A stretch of 64,000 nt of DNA from JAXMAF01 sp046350555 (GCA_046350555.1 JAXMAF010000008.1:124001-188000), one strand, 5' to 3'; shown: positions 52,740-63,825, counted from the first letter of the stretch. Program-made: numbers and translations. The notes: generated by a model from the sequence alone, not told the origin.

Positions 52740-54080
52740 GTGACCGATCCGCTGCCGATCCAGTCCGCGACCGGACCGCTGCGCGCGGCGGTACGCCCGC
52801 CGGGAAGCAAGTCGATCACCAACCGCGCGCTCCTGTTGGCGGCGCTCGGCGATGGAGCGAGCCGCATCGAGCACGCGCTGCGCAGCGACGACACCGACGC
52901 GCTCGTGGCGGCGCTTCGGACGCTTGGCGTCGCCATCGACTTCGACGGCGATGCGATCGTCGTCGAGGGATGCGACGGGCGCCTGCCGCGCGGCGGTTCG
53001 ATCGACCTTGGCGATGGTGGCACGCCGACCCGCTTCATGCTGGCGGCGGCGTGCCTCGCGGCGGGAACGGTCGAGATCGACGGCTCGCCGCGCTTGCGCG
53101 AGCGACCGATCGCCGACGGCGTCGACCTGCTGCGCTTGCTCGGGGCGACGATCGAGTACATGGAGGCTCCCGGGCGCCTGCCTGTGCGCGTGCACGGCGG
53201 CGCCCGCGCATCGGGCGCCGGCGCCGTGCGAGGCGCGTCGACGGGACTTCATGGCGGCCGGGTGCGCGTCGGGGCCACGTCGTCGAGCCAGTTCATCTCC
53301 GCGCTCATGCTGGTGGCGCCGTTCCTCCGCGAAGGACTCGAGATCGAGTACCTCTCGGCGCCGACGAGCGCGTCGTACCTCTCGCTGACGCGGGCGGTCC
53401 TGCGGGCGGTCGGCGTCGAGGTGCGCGACTCGTCGCTCGTGGGTCCGCGCTGCGACCGGATCGCCGCGACGCGGGTGCGGGTCGGCGCGTTCGCCGTCGA
53501 ACCCGACGCGAGCAGCGCCGCGTACTGGTTCGTCGCGTCGGCGCTGGTGCCCGGGTCGAGGATCGTGGTCGACGGACTGGCCGCCGGATCGCCGCAGCCG
53601 GACATCGGCATGCTCGAGGTGCTGGAGCGCGTCGGCGCGTCGTGGACTTCCAGCCGCTCGCCGCGGCGCACGATCGTCGAGGGGCCGCCGCGGCTGCGTC
53701 CGTTCGACCTCGACCTGGGCCACATGCCCGACGGCGCCATGGCGGCGGCGATGCTCGCGGCGCGGGCCGAGGGACCGAGCACGCTGCGCGGGCTCGAGAC
53801 GCTGCGCGTGAAGGAGACGGATCGCATCGCGGCGCTCGCGACCGAGCTCGCCAAGCTCGGCTGCCGCACCACGGCGACGGATCACACGCTGCGGATCGAT
53901 CCAGTCGATGCGCATGAACGACCGGTCGTCATCGCCACGTACAACGATCATCGGATGGCGATGGCCTTCGCGGTCCTCGGCCTCGCGCGGCGCGGGATCT
54001 CGATCGAGCATCCCGAGTGCGTCGGCAAGAGCTACCGATCGTTCTGGGAGGACCTCGCCCGCGTGCGCGGCGTGCCCTGA
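52740..54080 (+). CDS. aroA: 3-phosphoshikimate 1-carboxyvinyltransferase (AroA)
   Basis: A 446-residue EPSP synthase of the shikimate pathway. PPGSKSITNRALLLAAL near the start binds phosphoenolpyruvate, DGGTPTRFM is the class-typical loop, SQFISALMLVAP binds shikimate 3-phosphate, and YNDHRMAMAFAVLG near the C-terminus is conserved. The start is GTG 52740 (a clear Met is absent upstream in frame). The order groES-like, aroA, ABC exporter is not a known operon. It contains an extra Gly/Ala-rich loop near 165-180. Confidence 0.94.
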   Translation: MTDPLPIQSATGPLRAAVRPPGSKSITNRALLLAALGDGASRIEHALRSDDTDALVAALRTLGVAIDFDGDAIVVEGCDGRLPRGGSIDLGDGGTPTRFMLAAACLAAGTVEIDGSPRLRERPIADGVDLLRLLGATIEYMEAPGRLPVRVHGGARASGAGAVRGASTGLHGGRVRVGATSSSQFISALMLVAPFLREGLEIEYLSAPTSASYLSLTRAVLRAVGVEVRDSSLVGPRCDRIAATRVRVGAFAVEPDASSAAYWFVASALVPGSRIVVDGLAAGSPQPDIGMLEVLERVGASWTSSRSPRRTIVEGPPRLRPFDLDLGHMPDGAMAAAMLAARAEGPSTLRGLETLRVKETDRIAALATELAKLGCRTTATDHTLRIDPVDAHERPVVIATYNDHRMAMAFAVLGLARRGISIEHPECVGKSYRSFWEDLARVRGVP

Positions 54081-54233
54081 CGGCGACGGCGTCGCGTGCC
54101 GCAGGTTCCCTGGAATGCCGCTGCGGAGCGGCGCCTTGATCCACGGAACTCCACTCGCCCGCGCCGTCGAGGCGCTCGCCGCGGATCGATCGTCCATCGA
54201 CTGCGGTCGTGCACGCGTCTCTACCATCCGCCC

Positions 54234-56150
54234 ATGCGCTTCTTTCCCCGCTTCGCCCGCCTGATGCTGCGCGACCGCGCCGCGCTCATCGCGGCGATCG
54301 GCTTCGCGATGGTCTCGGCGGGCGGGCTCGGCGTGGGATTGGTCGCCGTCGGCAAGCTGTTGCGGGTCCTCCTCAAGGAAGGAAGCTCGCTGCGCGCCGA
54401 GGCGATGAACTTCAACGTCGAGCGGCTCTGGGGCATGCTGCCCGTCTCCTGGCTGGAGGCGCTGCCGGAGGATCGCCTGGCCGGCGTGGAGGTCATCCTC
54501 GCCGGACTGGTGGCGCTCACGATCGTCGGGGCGACCGCCAACTTCCTGCACGAGTTCCTCGCCGCGACCGTCTCGGCGCGGGCGGCGGCGCGCGTCCGGA
54601 CCGAGGCGTTCCGGACCGCCGTGCACCTGCCGCTGCGGACGATCGTCCGGCGCGGACCGGCCGAGTTCGTCGCGCGGATCGTGCGCGACGCCGCGGAGCT
54701 GCAGCGCGGATTCCTCGTGCTCACGAGCCGTTCGGTGGCGCAGGTGAGCAACGGCGTCGCGGCGTTCCTCGCCGCGGTCTTCATCGACTGGCGGCTCACG
54801 CTCGTGGCGCTCGTCGTCGCCCCGATCATGGCGGTCCTGCTGCGCAAGCTGGGGAAGCGCATCCGGCGAGGCACGCGCGGGGCGCTCGAGGCGCAGGAGG
54901 AGCTGCTCCGCACGACGAACGAGACCCTCCAGGGCCTGCGTTCGATCAAGTCGGCGACGGCGGAGCGCGCCGCGTTCGGCCGCTTCCGGCGGGCCAATCG
55001 GGCGGCGCTGCGCGGCGAGCTGCGCGTGCGCACCGCGCGGGCCCTCGCCGGCCCGCTCATCGAGACGCTGGCGATCGTCGTCGTCTGCGGGCTCGTGCTC
55101 TTCGCCGCGAGGGAGATCATCGCCGGGCGGCTGGAGTTCGACCGCTTCGTGCTCGCGCTGGCGGCGCTGGGCGTGGCGGGAGCGTCCTTCAAGCCGATGA
55201 CCGCGCTCGTGAGCGAGCTCCAGGCCGCCGAGGCGCCGGCGCAGCGGCTCGCGGAGATCATCGACGAACCGCAGGAGCCGCGCGCTGCGCACCGGCTCGC
55301 GGCGCGTCGCGACCGTCGCCGGGCCGCGGGGGCGTTGAACGATTCCCGGGCGGCTTCCGCCGGCCCGGAAGCCCTCGGCATGGGCCGCCGTCCGGCGCTC
55401 GCCCGGCCGGCGCACTCGATCCGGTTCGAGGTCGTGCGGCTCCGCTATCCCGGGGCGATCGAGGACGCGTTGCGCGGCGTGACCCTGGAGATTCCCCACG
55501 GCGCCTGGATTGCCTTGGTCGGACCCAACGGCTGTGGGAAGACGACACTCGCGTCGCTCCTGCCGAGGCTGCTCGATCCCGACGACGGGCGCATCGTCAT
55601 CGACGGCGTCGACATCGCCACCGTCGACCTTCGCTCGCTCCGGCGGCAGGTCGGCGTGGTGACGCAGGAGACGGTGCTGCTGCGCGGCACCATCGCCGAG
55701 AACATCGCCTTCGGCGTCGCCGGCGCCAACGACGCGACGATTCGCGCGGCCGCCGAACGAGCGCACGCCGCGACCTTCATCGATCGGCTTCCGGGCGGCT
55801 ATTCGGCGCCCGTCGCCGACCAGGGCGCGACGCTCTCGGGCGGGCAGCGCCAGCGGATCGCGATCGCCCGGGCCATCCTGCGCGATCCGGCGATCCTGAT
55901 CCTCGACGAGGCGACGAGCCAGATCGATCCGGAGAGCGAGCGGCAGATCAACGACGCGATCGGCGAGTTCCGCCATGGCCGCACCGTGATCGCCATCGCC
56001 CATCGGCCGTCGACGATGCGCGCCGCGGACCGCATCGTGGTGATGGACACCGGCCTGATCGTCGACGAGGGGACGCACGACGAGCTGCTCGCCCGGTGCG
56101 ACATGTACCGGCGCATCGTCGGCGACGTTGCGCAGGCCACGGCCCCGTAG
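54234..56150 (+). CDS. ABC exporter, MsbA-like
   Basis: A 638-residue half-transporter. Membrane segments span about 15-330, followed by an unusually long basic linker rich in Arg and Ala (about 348-395) before the ATPase domain. Walker A is GPNGCGKTT (about 430), signature LSGGQ (about 535), Walker B ILILDEATS and switch IAHRPST. ATG 54234 is preferred; the open frame upstream lacks similarity. Its substrate is probably lipid or a glycoconjugate. It is clearly a different subgroup from the exporter at 14162-16102. Confidence 0.88.
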   Translation: MRFFPRFARLMLRDRAALIAAIGFAMVSAGGLGVGLVAVGKLLRVLLKEGSSLRAEAMNFNVERLWGMLPVSWLEALPEDRLAGVEVILAGLVALTIVGATANFLHEFLAATVSARAAARVRTEAFRTAVHLPLRTIVRRGPAEFVARIVRDAAELQRGFLVLTSRSVAQVSNGVAAFLAAVFIDWRLTLVALVVAPIMAVLLRKLGKRIRRGTRGALEAQEELLRTTNETLQGLRSIKSATAERAAFGRFRRANRAALRGELRVRTARALAGPLIETLAIVVVCGLVLFAAREIIAGRLEFDRFVLALAALGVAGASFKPMTALVSELQAAEAPAQRLAEIIDEPQEPRAAHRLAARRDRRRAAGALNDSRAASAGPEALGMGRRPALARPAHSIRFEVVRLRYPGAIEDALRGVTLEIPHGAWIALVGPNGCGKTTLASLLPRLLDPDDGRIVIDGVDIATVDLRSLRRQVGVVTQETVLLRGTIAENIAFGVAGANDATIRAAAERAHAATFIDRLPGGYSAPVADQGATLSGGQRQRIAIARAILRDPAILILDEATSQIDPESERQINDAIGEFRHGRTVIAIAHRPSTMRAADRIVVMDTGLIVDEGTHDELLARCDMYRRIVGDVAQATAP

Positions 56151-56166
56151 CCGCGTCGTCGCGCGA

Positions 56167-56892
56167 TCAGCGTCCGGTCGCGGCGCGCATGGCGATCGCG
56201 GCCACGACGACGCCGGCGACGGCGGCGACGGCGATCACGGAGAGGATGGCGAGGCTCCAGCCGCGCCACGAACGAAGGCTGGCGACGAGCTCCTCCTCGC
56301 GTCGTTGTTGACGATCGGCGAGCGTCGCGAGGGTCGACGCGGATGTCGCCGCGTGCGTCGCGATCTCTCCGAGCGACGCGCGCAGGCGGTCCAGGTCCTC
56401 GCCGAGACCGCCGAAGGTGCGCACCAGGGCGTCCATCTGCTGCTGCACGTTGGCCACGACCTCGGCCTGCCCCACGAGCGAGTCGCCGACGCGCTGGAGG
56501 AGCGCGTGCGAGTGCTCGGCGGAGCGCCGGCCGCGCTCGGTGTGGTCGGCAAGCGTTTCGCCGATCGTGACGCCTTGCCGGCGCAGGTCGCTGAGCGCTT
56601 CGCCGAATCGCGGGAGCGGCTCGAGCGCCGCCGCCAGGTCGGTCGCACCGAGTTGCTGCCGCTCGATCTGCTCGGTGAGCCGGACGATCGCGGCGCGCAG
56701 CTCGTCCGCCGCGGCGTGCGCGGGCAAGGCCGGCGCCAGCGGCGCAGCGAGCGCCGCGCCGCCATCGATCGCGGAGGATCGTGCGTCACCGTGGCCGGGC
56801 TCCTGGCGACGTCGATCCGGACCGAGGCCGTCGCCACGTCCTCCGCCGCCAAAGAAGCGGCGAATTCCTCGGATCCCATTGGCGATTGGCAT
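56167..56892 (-). CDS. Helical protein with C-terminal membrane anchor
   Basis: A 241-residue protein of unknown family. The first 60 residues are Gly/Arg-rich, the middle (about 65-200) is a long amphipathic helix with repeated Leu/Gln/Arg (LTEQIERQQLGATDLAAALE), and residues about 212-236 form one membrane helix. The layout resembles chemoreceptor or tail-anchored coiled-coil proteins. ATG 56892 is used because codon pattern and composition change upstream. It is convergent with the ABC exporter (16 bases between the stops) and divergent from btuF. Confidence 0.7.
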   Translation of the reverse strand: MPIANGIRGIRRFFGGGGRGDGLGPDRRRQEPGHGDARSSAIDGGAALAAPLAPALPAHAAADELRAAIVRLTEQIERQQLGATDLAAALEPLPRFGEALSDLRRQGVTIGETLADHTERGRRSAEHSHALLQRVGDSLVGQAEVVANVQQQMDALVRTFGGLGEDLDRLRASLGEIATHAATSASTLATLADRQQRREEELVASLRSWRGWSLAILSVIAVAAVAGVVVAAIAMRAATGR

Positions 56893-57001
56893 GTGTGCTC
56901 CCTGGGCTGTTTCGAGCGGTCCGCAGCGACGACGCCGCACACTCGCTCGGGTGGGAATCCGTGTCGGAGCAAACCTGCGACACGAATGTACGATTGCCCG
57001 C

Positions 57002-57995
57002 ATGGTGCGGTCAACGCGAGCCACCACGACCTTCGTCGCCATGGCGCTCGGCGCGGCGCTCGCCGTGGGCGCTCTCCTGGCGCTCGGCCGGCCGCGAGCC
57101 GCCCTGGACGAGCCCGGCGGCGGTGCGGCGTTGCCGGCGGCAGACGCGCCCGCGCTCTTCTCCGAATGGCGCATCGTGTCGCTGAGTCCGGCCATCACCC
57201 GCACGCTGGTCGGCCTCGGTCTCGGGGACCGCATCGTCGGACGCACGCCGTGGTGCGAGTGGGTCCCGCCCGACGTGCCGATCGTCGGCTCGCTCCAGGA
57301 CTATGACGCCGAACGGATCGTGCGACTCCATCCCACGCACGTCCTGGTCCAGCCGCCGGCGGCCGGGATCGATCCGGGGCTGGCGGCGCTCGTCGATGCC
57401 AACGGTTGGCGGATCGCGTCGTTCCCGCTCAACGGCCTGGACGACATCGATGCGATGTTGGCGGCGCTGCCTGCAGCCGCTCCCGCGCGCCGGGGCGCCC
57501 GTCGCGCGACGCTCGAGGCGAACGTCTCGCGCTCCGCGGCGAGATGGCGGCGGCGCTCGCGGGGTGGGATCGTGACGACCCGGCGGTGACGGGCCCGGGG
57601 CGCACGCTCTGGCTCTTCTCGATCGATCCGCCGATGGCCTTCGGGCGCGGCAGCTACTTCGACGACGTGCTTGCGCGGATCGGCATGGTCAACGCGATCG
57701 ACGTGAAGGATACCTCGGCTCTCGCTCGAGGACATTCACCGCGCGCAGCCCGACACGATCGTCCTCGTGCGGGACGCGACACCCGCGTCGAACGCCGCGC
57801 TCGCGACGAACGAGGCGGCGCTGCGCCGGCTCCTCGGAACGCTGGAGACGCCGGCGAGCCGCAGTGGGCGTATCTGGCTCTTCGCCGATCCGAACGCCAT
57901 GACGCCCGGCGGGCGTGATCGACCTGGCGCGGGCGCTCCGGGCGTTCCTCGAGACGCATGCCGGTCCCGCGCCGCGCGGCGGGGACCGCCCGTGA
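57002..57995 (+). pseudogene. BtuF-like cobalamin/metal-chelate binding protein, frameshifted
   Basis: The first frame starts ATG 57002 with a hydrophobic signal segment (FVAMALGAALAVGALLALG) and then WRIVSLSPAITRTLVGLGLG and RIVGRTPWCEWVP, typical of BtuF/FepB-type helical-backbone binding proteins. The frame changes near 57530 (MAAALAGWDRDD, RTLWLFSIDPPMAFG, YFDDVLARIGM), near 57715 (EDIHRAQPDTIVLV) and near 57910 (VIDLARALRAFLETH). The pieces in order make one 330-residue protein, so three indels suffice. The stop overlaps the start of the permease (GTGA, 57992-57995), so the operon order btuF-btuC-btuD is clear. Substrate could be vitamin B12 or an iron chelate. Confidence 0.75.
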
Positions 57996-58994
57996 GGGCG
58001 ACCCGTCGCGGGATCGCGTGGCTGGCGATCGCGACGCTCGGGCTCGTGCTGCTGCGGGCGCTCATCGACCGTCCGCTGGGCGGTGGACTCTCGCTCGCGT
58101 GGCCCGACGAATCGGTCGCGGGGCTCCGATTCACGGCGATCATCGCGGCATCCGTCGTGGGGCGCGGCAGCTGGGCGTCGCCGGCACGATGCTCGGCTGC
58201 TGCGCAATCCGCTGGCCGATCCATTCGTGCTCGGCGTCTCGGGCGGCGCGGGTCTCGGCGTGATGACCGCGATGCACGTCGGCTGGGCGACCGGCGGCGC
58301 GGTCGCGACGGGCGCACTGGGATGGCTTCTTGGAGGCGAGCGCCTGCTCGTTCCCGCGGCGATCGGGGCCATGGCGGCGCTGGCGCTCGTCCATTGGCTC
58401 GGCCGGCGCGCGGCGTGCCCGATCCACTCACCCTCGTGCTCGCGGAGCGCGATCGTCTCGTCCATGTGCGGCGCGTGCATCATGTTGCTTCAGCATCTCG
58501 TGCCGCAGGGACTCCGCGGCGACCTGCTCGTCTGGATGATGGGCCGCATTCCCGAGGCGATCGATCGGCGCATCCTCGGCGCGGTGGCCGTCCTGACGCT
58601 TGCTGGCGTCGCGCTCGGCGCGATCCTCGGACGGGCCATGGATGCGGCTACCTTCGGCGACGACGGGCGCAGTCGATCGGCGTGTCGCTTCCGCGGCTTC
58701 GCTGGACGCTGGGAATCGCGGGAGGCGTGCTCGCCGCGGCGTCGGTGGCGATCGCCGGTCCGCTCGCGTTCGTCGGCCTCGTCGCCGCATGCGGCGAGGC
58801 GCCTGCTCGGGCCGCGACATGCGCCGCTGGCGATCGCCTCGGCGCTGGCGGGCGCCTCGCTCATGCTCGCCGCGGACTGCCTTCGTCAGATCGTCGACCT
58901 GGGCGGCGGACGCGTGCCGGTGGGGGTCTTCACGGCGCTGGCGGGCGGACCGGTCTTCCTCGCGCTCATGCGGAGCGGCAGGGGCGACGCATGA
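57992..58994 (+). pseudogene. BtuC/FecCD-type ABC permease, frameshifted
   Basis: GTG 57992 starts VRATRRGIAWLAIATLGLVLL. The FecCD blocks GLRFTAIIAASVVG and GVAGTMLG follow, then LRNPLADPFVLGVSGGAGLG (shifted frame), SSMCGACIMLLQHL, LVWMMGRIPEAIDRR and SIGVSLPRLRWTLG. The last block, FVGLVA (shifted) and GGGRVPVGVFTALAGGPVFL, completes a ten-helix permease. About four indels are needed (near 58165, 58420, 58665 and 58780). The stop overlaps the ATPase start (ATGA, 58991-58994). The conserved helices remain recognisable throughout, which argues against old decay. Confidence 0.75.
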
Positions 58995-59805
58995 CCATCG
59001 AGGCCCGCGACATCGTCCATTCGTTCGGCGCCGGCGGCCGTTCCGACGTCGGCGGTCGTCTCGGTGGCGCCCGGTCGCGGCACGCCGTCGAGGCGCTGCG
59101 CGGCGTCGACGCCACCTTCGCGCGCGGTCGCGTAACCGCGATCCTCGGCCCGAACGGGGCCGGCAAGACGACGCTGCTGCGATGCCTCATCGGGGCGATC
59201 CGGCCGCAGCGCGGCACGGTGCATCTCGACGGCCGGGCGCTGAGCGCGCTGGACGCGGCGACGCGCGCCGAGTCACTCGGCTACGTCGCGCAGCGGCCGA
59301 TCTTCTCCGCGGGGCTGCTGGTGCACGAGGTCGTGGAAGCCAGGCGGCCCTCGCCCTGCGCCCGTCGCCGGCGGCGTCGAGGCCGCGATGGCGGCCAACG
59401 ACCTGCGCGCCGACGCCGAGCGCATCGTGACCGAGCTCTCCGTCGGCCAGCAGCAGCGCGTCGCGCTTGCCCGCGCCATGGCTCAGGTGGCGCCGACGGG
59501 TTGGCTGGTGCTCGACGAACCGCTGGCGGGACTCGATCCGGCCCACGTTCGGCGTCGTCCGACTGTTGCGCCAGCACGCCGGCAACGGTGGGGGTGTGGT
59601 GGCGACGGTGCACGACGTGCCCAGCGCCCATCGCGTTCGCCGACGATGCGTTGCTGCTCTGCGCGGGATCCGTCGAGGCGTTCGGGCCTGCGCGGACGTG
59701 CTCGATCCAACGACGCTCGAACGTGTCTTCGACGCCCCGTTCGTGCAGCACGGCGCGACGATGGTGGCGCGCGGTTGGTGCCCGCCGACGACGATCTGCG
59801 CATGA
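58991..59805 (+). pseudogene. BtuD-like ABC ATPase, frameshifted
   Basis: ATG 58991 gives TIEARDIVHSFGAGG and Walker A GPNGAGKTTLLRC in one frame. After about 59345 the frame changes: AANDLRADAERIVTELS, then SVGQQQRVALARAMAQV (signature) and WLVLDEPLAGLDPAH (Walker B). The H-loop region GVVATVHDVPSAHR is in a third frame and the end reads FDAPFVQHGATMVARGW. Two or three indels suffice. The subunit would energise the permease encoded just upstream. All three genes of the operon carry indels, as does the start of the next gene, so the consensus may be poor here. Confidence 0.75.
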
Positions 59806-59866
59806 CCGACCACCATCATGGGCGGCCCGACCATCGGGGCCGGTCGGGATCGCACGCCGCGATACC

Positions 59867-60722
59867 ATGACGGCCTGGACGCCTCACGCCATGAACTCCG
59901 CCCGGCAAGCCATCCTCGTTGCGGTCCTCGTCGCGGCGGTCAACATCGTCGGGGCGGTGCTCGGCATCGCCGAAGCAGCAGGATCTCGAACGTCGCCGCC
60001 AGCGAGCCGCGAACGCGGGCACACCCGGCGGCGCTGGCGGCGGACGGCCCGCCGCAGGCGCACCTGTCGCGGGCGCACCCGGCGCCGCCGCGCGGCCCTC
60101 GCCCGCGGGTGCCGGCGCGCGGGTCGCCCAAGGCGTGCCGCCACGATCCGGCGGCACGAAGCCGGCCAGCGCAACGGGCGTCACGACCGGTGTCGGACCT
60201 CGACCTGGCCTAGGCGAGCCCGCACGACCCCCCGAGGTGCTGCGCGGCAGCGACCTTCCCCAGCGACAGGTTCCGACGGGCGCGATGTCGGTGCCGTCGG
60301 CGACGCTGCCGCCGCAGGGGCGCATCGACGCGCGGCCCGGACCGGCCTCGGGCGCTGGGCCGATGAGTGGTCGAGGTGGCGCGCCTGCGGCACCGGGTCG
60401 CCCGTCCGCCGCGCCGCGATCGAGCGGCGGCGGCGTTGCACCGACCGCATCGGGGTCGCCGTTCCGCGATCCGCGCCGCGACAAGGAGCGGCTTGTGACC
60501 TTGCTGGAGCGGGGGCGCTCGACCGCCGGCTTCGGAGCCGATCAATCGACCCCGTCCGCGCCGACCGTCGGCATCGCCGCCGCGTCGTCCGCCCGGGCTA
60601 GGAGTTCCCGCGCGATGGCCGGTCTCAATGTCCACGACGTCGATTCGTTGCGACGGGCGATCGTCGTCGCGGAGATCCTGAATCCGCCGATGGGGCTGCG
60701 CGAGGAGTACGGACTCCAGTAG
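59867..60722 (+). pseudogene. Membrane-anchored Pro/Ala/Gly-rich protein, one frameshift
   Basis: ATG 59867 (or 59891) opens a membrane helix, ARQAILVAVLVAAVNIVGAV; near 59977 the frame must change to enter QQDLERRRQRAANAG and a 150-residue Pro/Ala/Gly/Arg-rich stretch. The C-terminal 60 residues look folded: SLRRAIVVAEILNPPMGLREE. The last codons and stop come from a dispersed element (60708), so the natural C-terminus may be lost. No family recognised. Weak resemblance to TonB-like anchors is compositional only. It might also be an intact gene with a sequencing error. Confidence 0.5.
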
Positions 60723-60823
60723 ACCTCCATGCGTTCGGCCCCTCACCCACAGCGGCGTCTCAGGGCGGAATCGGGTTGCGTGGGGGGCGAGAAACGACTC
60801 GCGAGAATCAACCGGGACACGCA
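60708..60823 (+). repeat. Dispersed ~100-bp element, copy 4
   Basis: TACGGACTCCAGTAGACCTC begins the copy and AATCAACCGGGACACGCA ends it. An extra 14 bases (about 60791-60804, a partial repeat of GCGAGAA.CGACTC) make it longer than copy 3. It provides the stop TAG (60720-60722) of the preceding gene. AccB starts 155 bases downstream. Confidence 0.78.
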
Positions 60824-60978
60824 CAACTGACGGCCGATCGTCGGTCCCCGCCCGTTCGCTTGCCGCGTTTGGCCACGATTCCGAGAGCATCCTTCGGGTT
60901 GCATGGACGATCGCACTTGATCATGCGATGATGTACAGTCCTCGCCATTCCGTCCCGAGGCGCCCTCGGAGCCCGCCC

Positions 60979-61461
60979 ATGATCGACATTCGAAAGCTCA
61001 AGGAACTGGTCCGGCTGATGGTCGTCAACGACCTCACCGAGATTGACCTTCGCGACAGCCAGGAGCAGGTCACCCTGAAGCGAACCGGTCCCCAGGTCGT
61101 CCCGCAAGTCACGCACGTTCCGGTGGTCGCCGCGGCCCACGCGGCGCCGGCGGCGGCACCGGCCAGCCGGGCCGGGGGCGGCGCGGTCGCCACCGAGGCG
61201 GACGTGGATGGAGACGAAGACCTGGTGGCCATCGAAAGCCCGATGGTGGGCACGTTCTATGTCGGTGCCGGCCCCGACAAGCCACCCTTCGTGAAGCCCG
61301 GCGCGTCGGTCGGGCCGGAGACGGTGGTCTGCCTCATCGAGGCGATGAAGGTCTTCAACGAGATCAAGGCCGAGGTCGCGGGCACGATCGAGCGCGTGCT
61401 GGTCAAGAACGGCGAGCCGGTCGAATTCGGCCAGAAGCTCATGCTCGTACGACCGGCGTAG
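60979..61461 (+). CDS. accB: Biotin carboxyl carrier protein of acetyl-CoA carboxylase (AccB)
   Basis: A 160-residue carrier protein. The N-terminal helical block MIDIRKLKELVRLM is typical of AccB, a Pro/Ala-rich linker follows (about 42-75), and the biotinyl domain contains ESPMVGTFY and the modified Lys124 in CLIEAMKVFNEI. ATG 60979 is chosen from this block; the frame upstream is unrelated. It lies 135 bases before accC on the same strand, the usual order. Role: carries carboxybiotin for malonyl-CoA synthesis. The leader between 60824 and 60978 has no clear promoter by eye. Confidence 0.95.
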   Translation: MIDIRKLKELVRLMVVNDLTEIDLRDSQEQVTLKRTGPQVVPQVTHVPVVAAAHAAPAAAPASRAGGGAVATEADVDGDEDLVAIESPMVGTFYVGAGPDKPPFVKPGASVGPETVVCLIEAMKVFNEIKAEVAGTIERVLVKNGEPVEFGQKLMLVRPA

Positions 61462-61513
61462 CGATGCACCGCGTGCTTCCGTACATGGTCGGACGGAGTC
61501 CCTGCGTGTCCCC

Positions 61514-61556
61514 GACTCCTGATTCCTAATTCCCAACTCCTAATTCCCGATTCCCC
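61514..61556 (+). repeat. ATTCC(C)/ACTCC pentamer-like direct repeats in accB-accC gap
   Basis: GACTCCTGATTCCTAATTCCC, AACTCCTAATTCCC and GATTCCCC make up a run of T-rich direct repeats 40 bases before the accC ATG. The run is pyrimidine-rich, in contrast to the GC-rich surroundings. No reading frame or hairpin is evident. Confidence 0.75.
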
Positions 61557-61596
61557 TCGTCGCGCCCATCCGACCGACTCGCCGCCCTCCCTCCCC

Positions 61597-62940
<1,344 letters not shown>

Positions 62941-63082
62941 CGGCGCGACCTCTTCATCCGTCGGATCGGGTTGAGTGCGTCGGGGGCGCCGTGATCGCGC
63001 GGCGCGCCGGGGTCGCCCGAGTGTGCCATGGCCTCGCCACATGGCGGCACGGCCATGGGACGCACGGTCAGTCCCCGGATGT

Positions 63083-63400
63083 TCAACCCGCGCCTCGCCG
63101 CTGCCGAGCCGGCCGCGACGACCTCGACCGACGTTTGCTCGTCGTGGTCGCGCCGTGCGTCGCCGGCAGGCGATCAAACTCCTCCGGTTCACGGTCCGGC
63201 ACCTTCGCCAGGGCCGCGAGGAACCTCGACCGCTTGCCACGACCGGCGCGCTCTTCGAGAATCTCAACCGTCATCAACGCCGACATCTTCTCGGCCAATG
63301 CGGTCGCGATGAGTTGGTTGAGCGAGACGCCCTCGCGCTGGGCAAGGTCGCGGGCGCGGGCGTGCAGGGAGTTCGGAAGGCGAATGCTCATGGTGCTCAT
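63083..63400 (-). CDS. Ribbon-helix-helix antitoxin-like protein
   Basis: A 105-residue small protein. MSIRLPNSLHARARDLAQRE and GVSLNQLIATALAEKMSAL form the ribbon-helix-helix fold of HicB/CopG-type antitoxins. About 35 extra C-terminal residues are basic and poorly conserved in composition. The ATG overlaps the PIN toxin stop (ATGA, 63397-63400). Internal start M4 (63391) is possible. It would bind the promoter upstream of the PIN gene and neutralise the toxin. The 142 bases to accC contain no recognised gene or clear terminator. Confidence 0.8.
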   Translation of the reverse strand: MSTMSIRLPNSLHARARDLAQREGVSLNQLIATALAEKMSALMTVEILEERAGRGKRSRFLAALAKVPDREPEEFDRLPATHGATTTSKRRSRSSRPARQRRGAG

Positions 63401-63819
63401 GGAAGCGATCCGATCTTGCGGAGAAAGGCGGCGGGACTCATGGCGACGAGCCCGAAACGATCAATGCCAACGAAGTCCGAGAGGTTGTAGGTGACGATGG
63501 CGTCGCACGAGGCTCGCACGGCGAGTTCGAGGACAAGATCGTCGCCTGGGTCGGGCAGCGTGGGTCGCCAGAGGAAGTGGATCTCGTAGCGCAGCGCCGC
63601 ATTGCACAGGTAGTCCAGGATGTCGTCGATCGTCTCGGATGACAGGGCGATTCCCACCTCGGGTCGCTTGAGCGCAGCCTCGTACTCGAAACACAGGCCG
63701 ACCGAGAGCACGTGTTCGAACTTCCTCGTTCCAACCAGTTGAAGCAGCCGATACGCCGCGCCGCGCCGTGATCGCAGCGCTGTCACGATCACGTTCGTGT
63801 CGAGGACGACCCGCAGCAC
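63397..63819 (-). CDS. PIN-domain toxin-like protein
   Basis: A 140-residue PIN-domain RNase-like protein of the TIGR00305-type. LRVVLDTNVIVTAL contains the first acidic residue, and FEYEAALKRPEV and PDPGDDLVLELAVRA (three acids) complete the Mg site; CDAIVTYNLSDF is the typical end. The GTG start at 63819 lies 6 bases after a TACAAT box (minus strand, 63826-63831), which suggests a leaderless mRNA. The toxin gene comes first and the antitoxin second, the reverse of many loci. Confidence 0.82.
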   Translation of the reverse strand: MLRVVLDTNVIVTALRSRRGAAYRLLQLVGTRKFEHVLSVGLCFEYEAALKRPEVGIALSSETIDDILDYLCNAALRYEIHFLWRPTLPDPGDDLVLELAVRASCDAIVTYNLSDFVGIDRFGLVAMSPAAFLRKIGSLP

Positions 63820-63825
63820 GGTGGT

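Noticed and set aside
56893..57001. Cobalamin riboswitch ahead of the BtuF-like gene
   Set aside because: A GGTGGGAATCC stretch is faintly like one riboswitch block, but the B12-box (GCCACTG) and other conserved parts are absent.
62941..63082. Rho-independent terminator between accC and the antitoxin gene
   Set aside because: GTGCCAT and ATGGCGGCAC pair only with a bulge, and no T tract follows on either strand.
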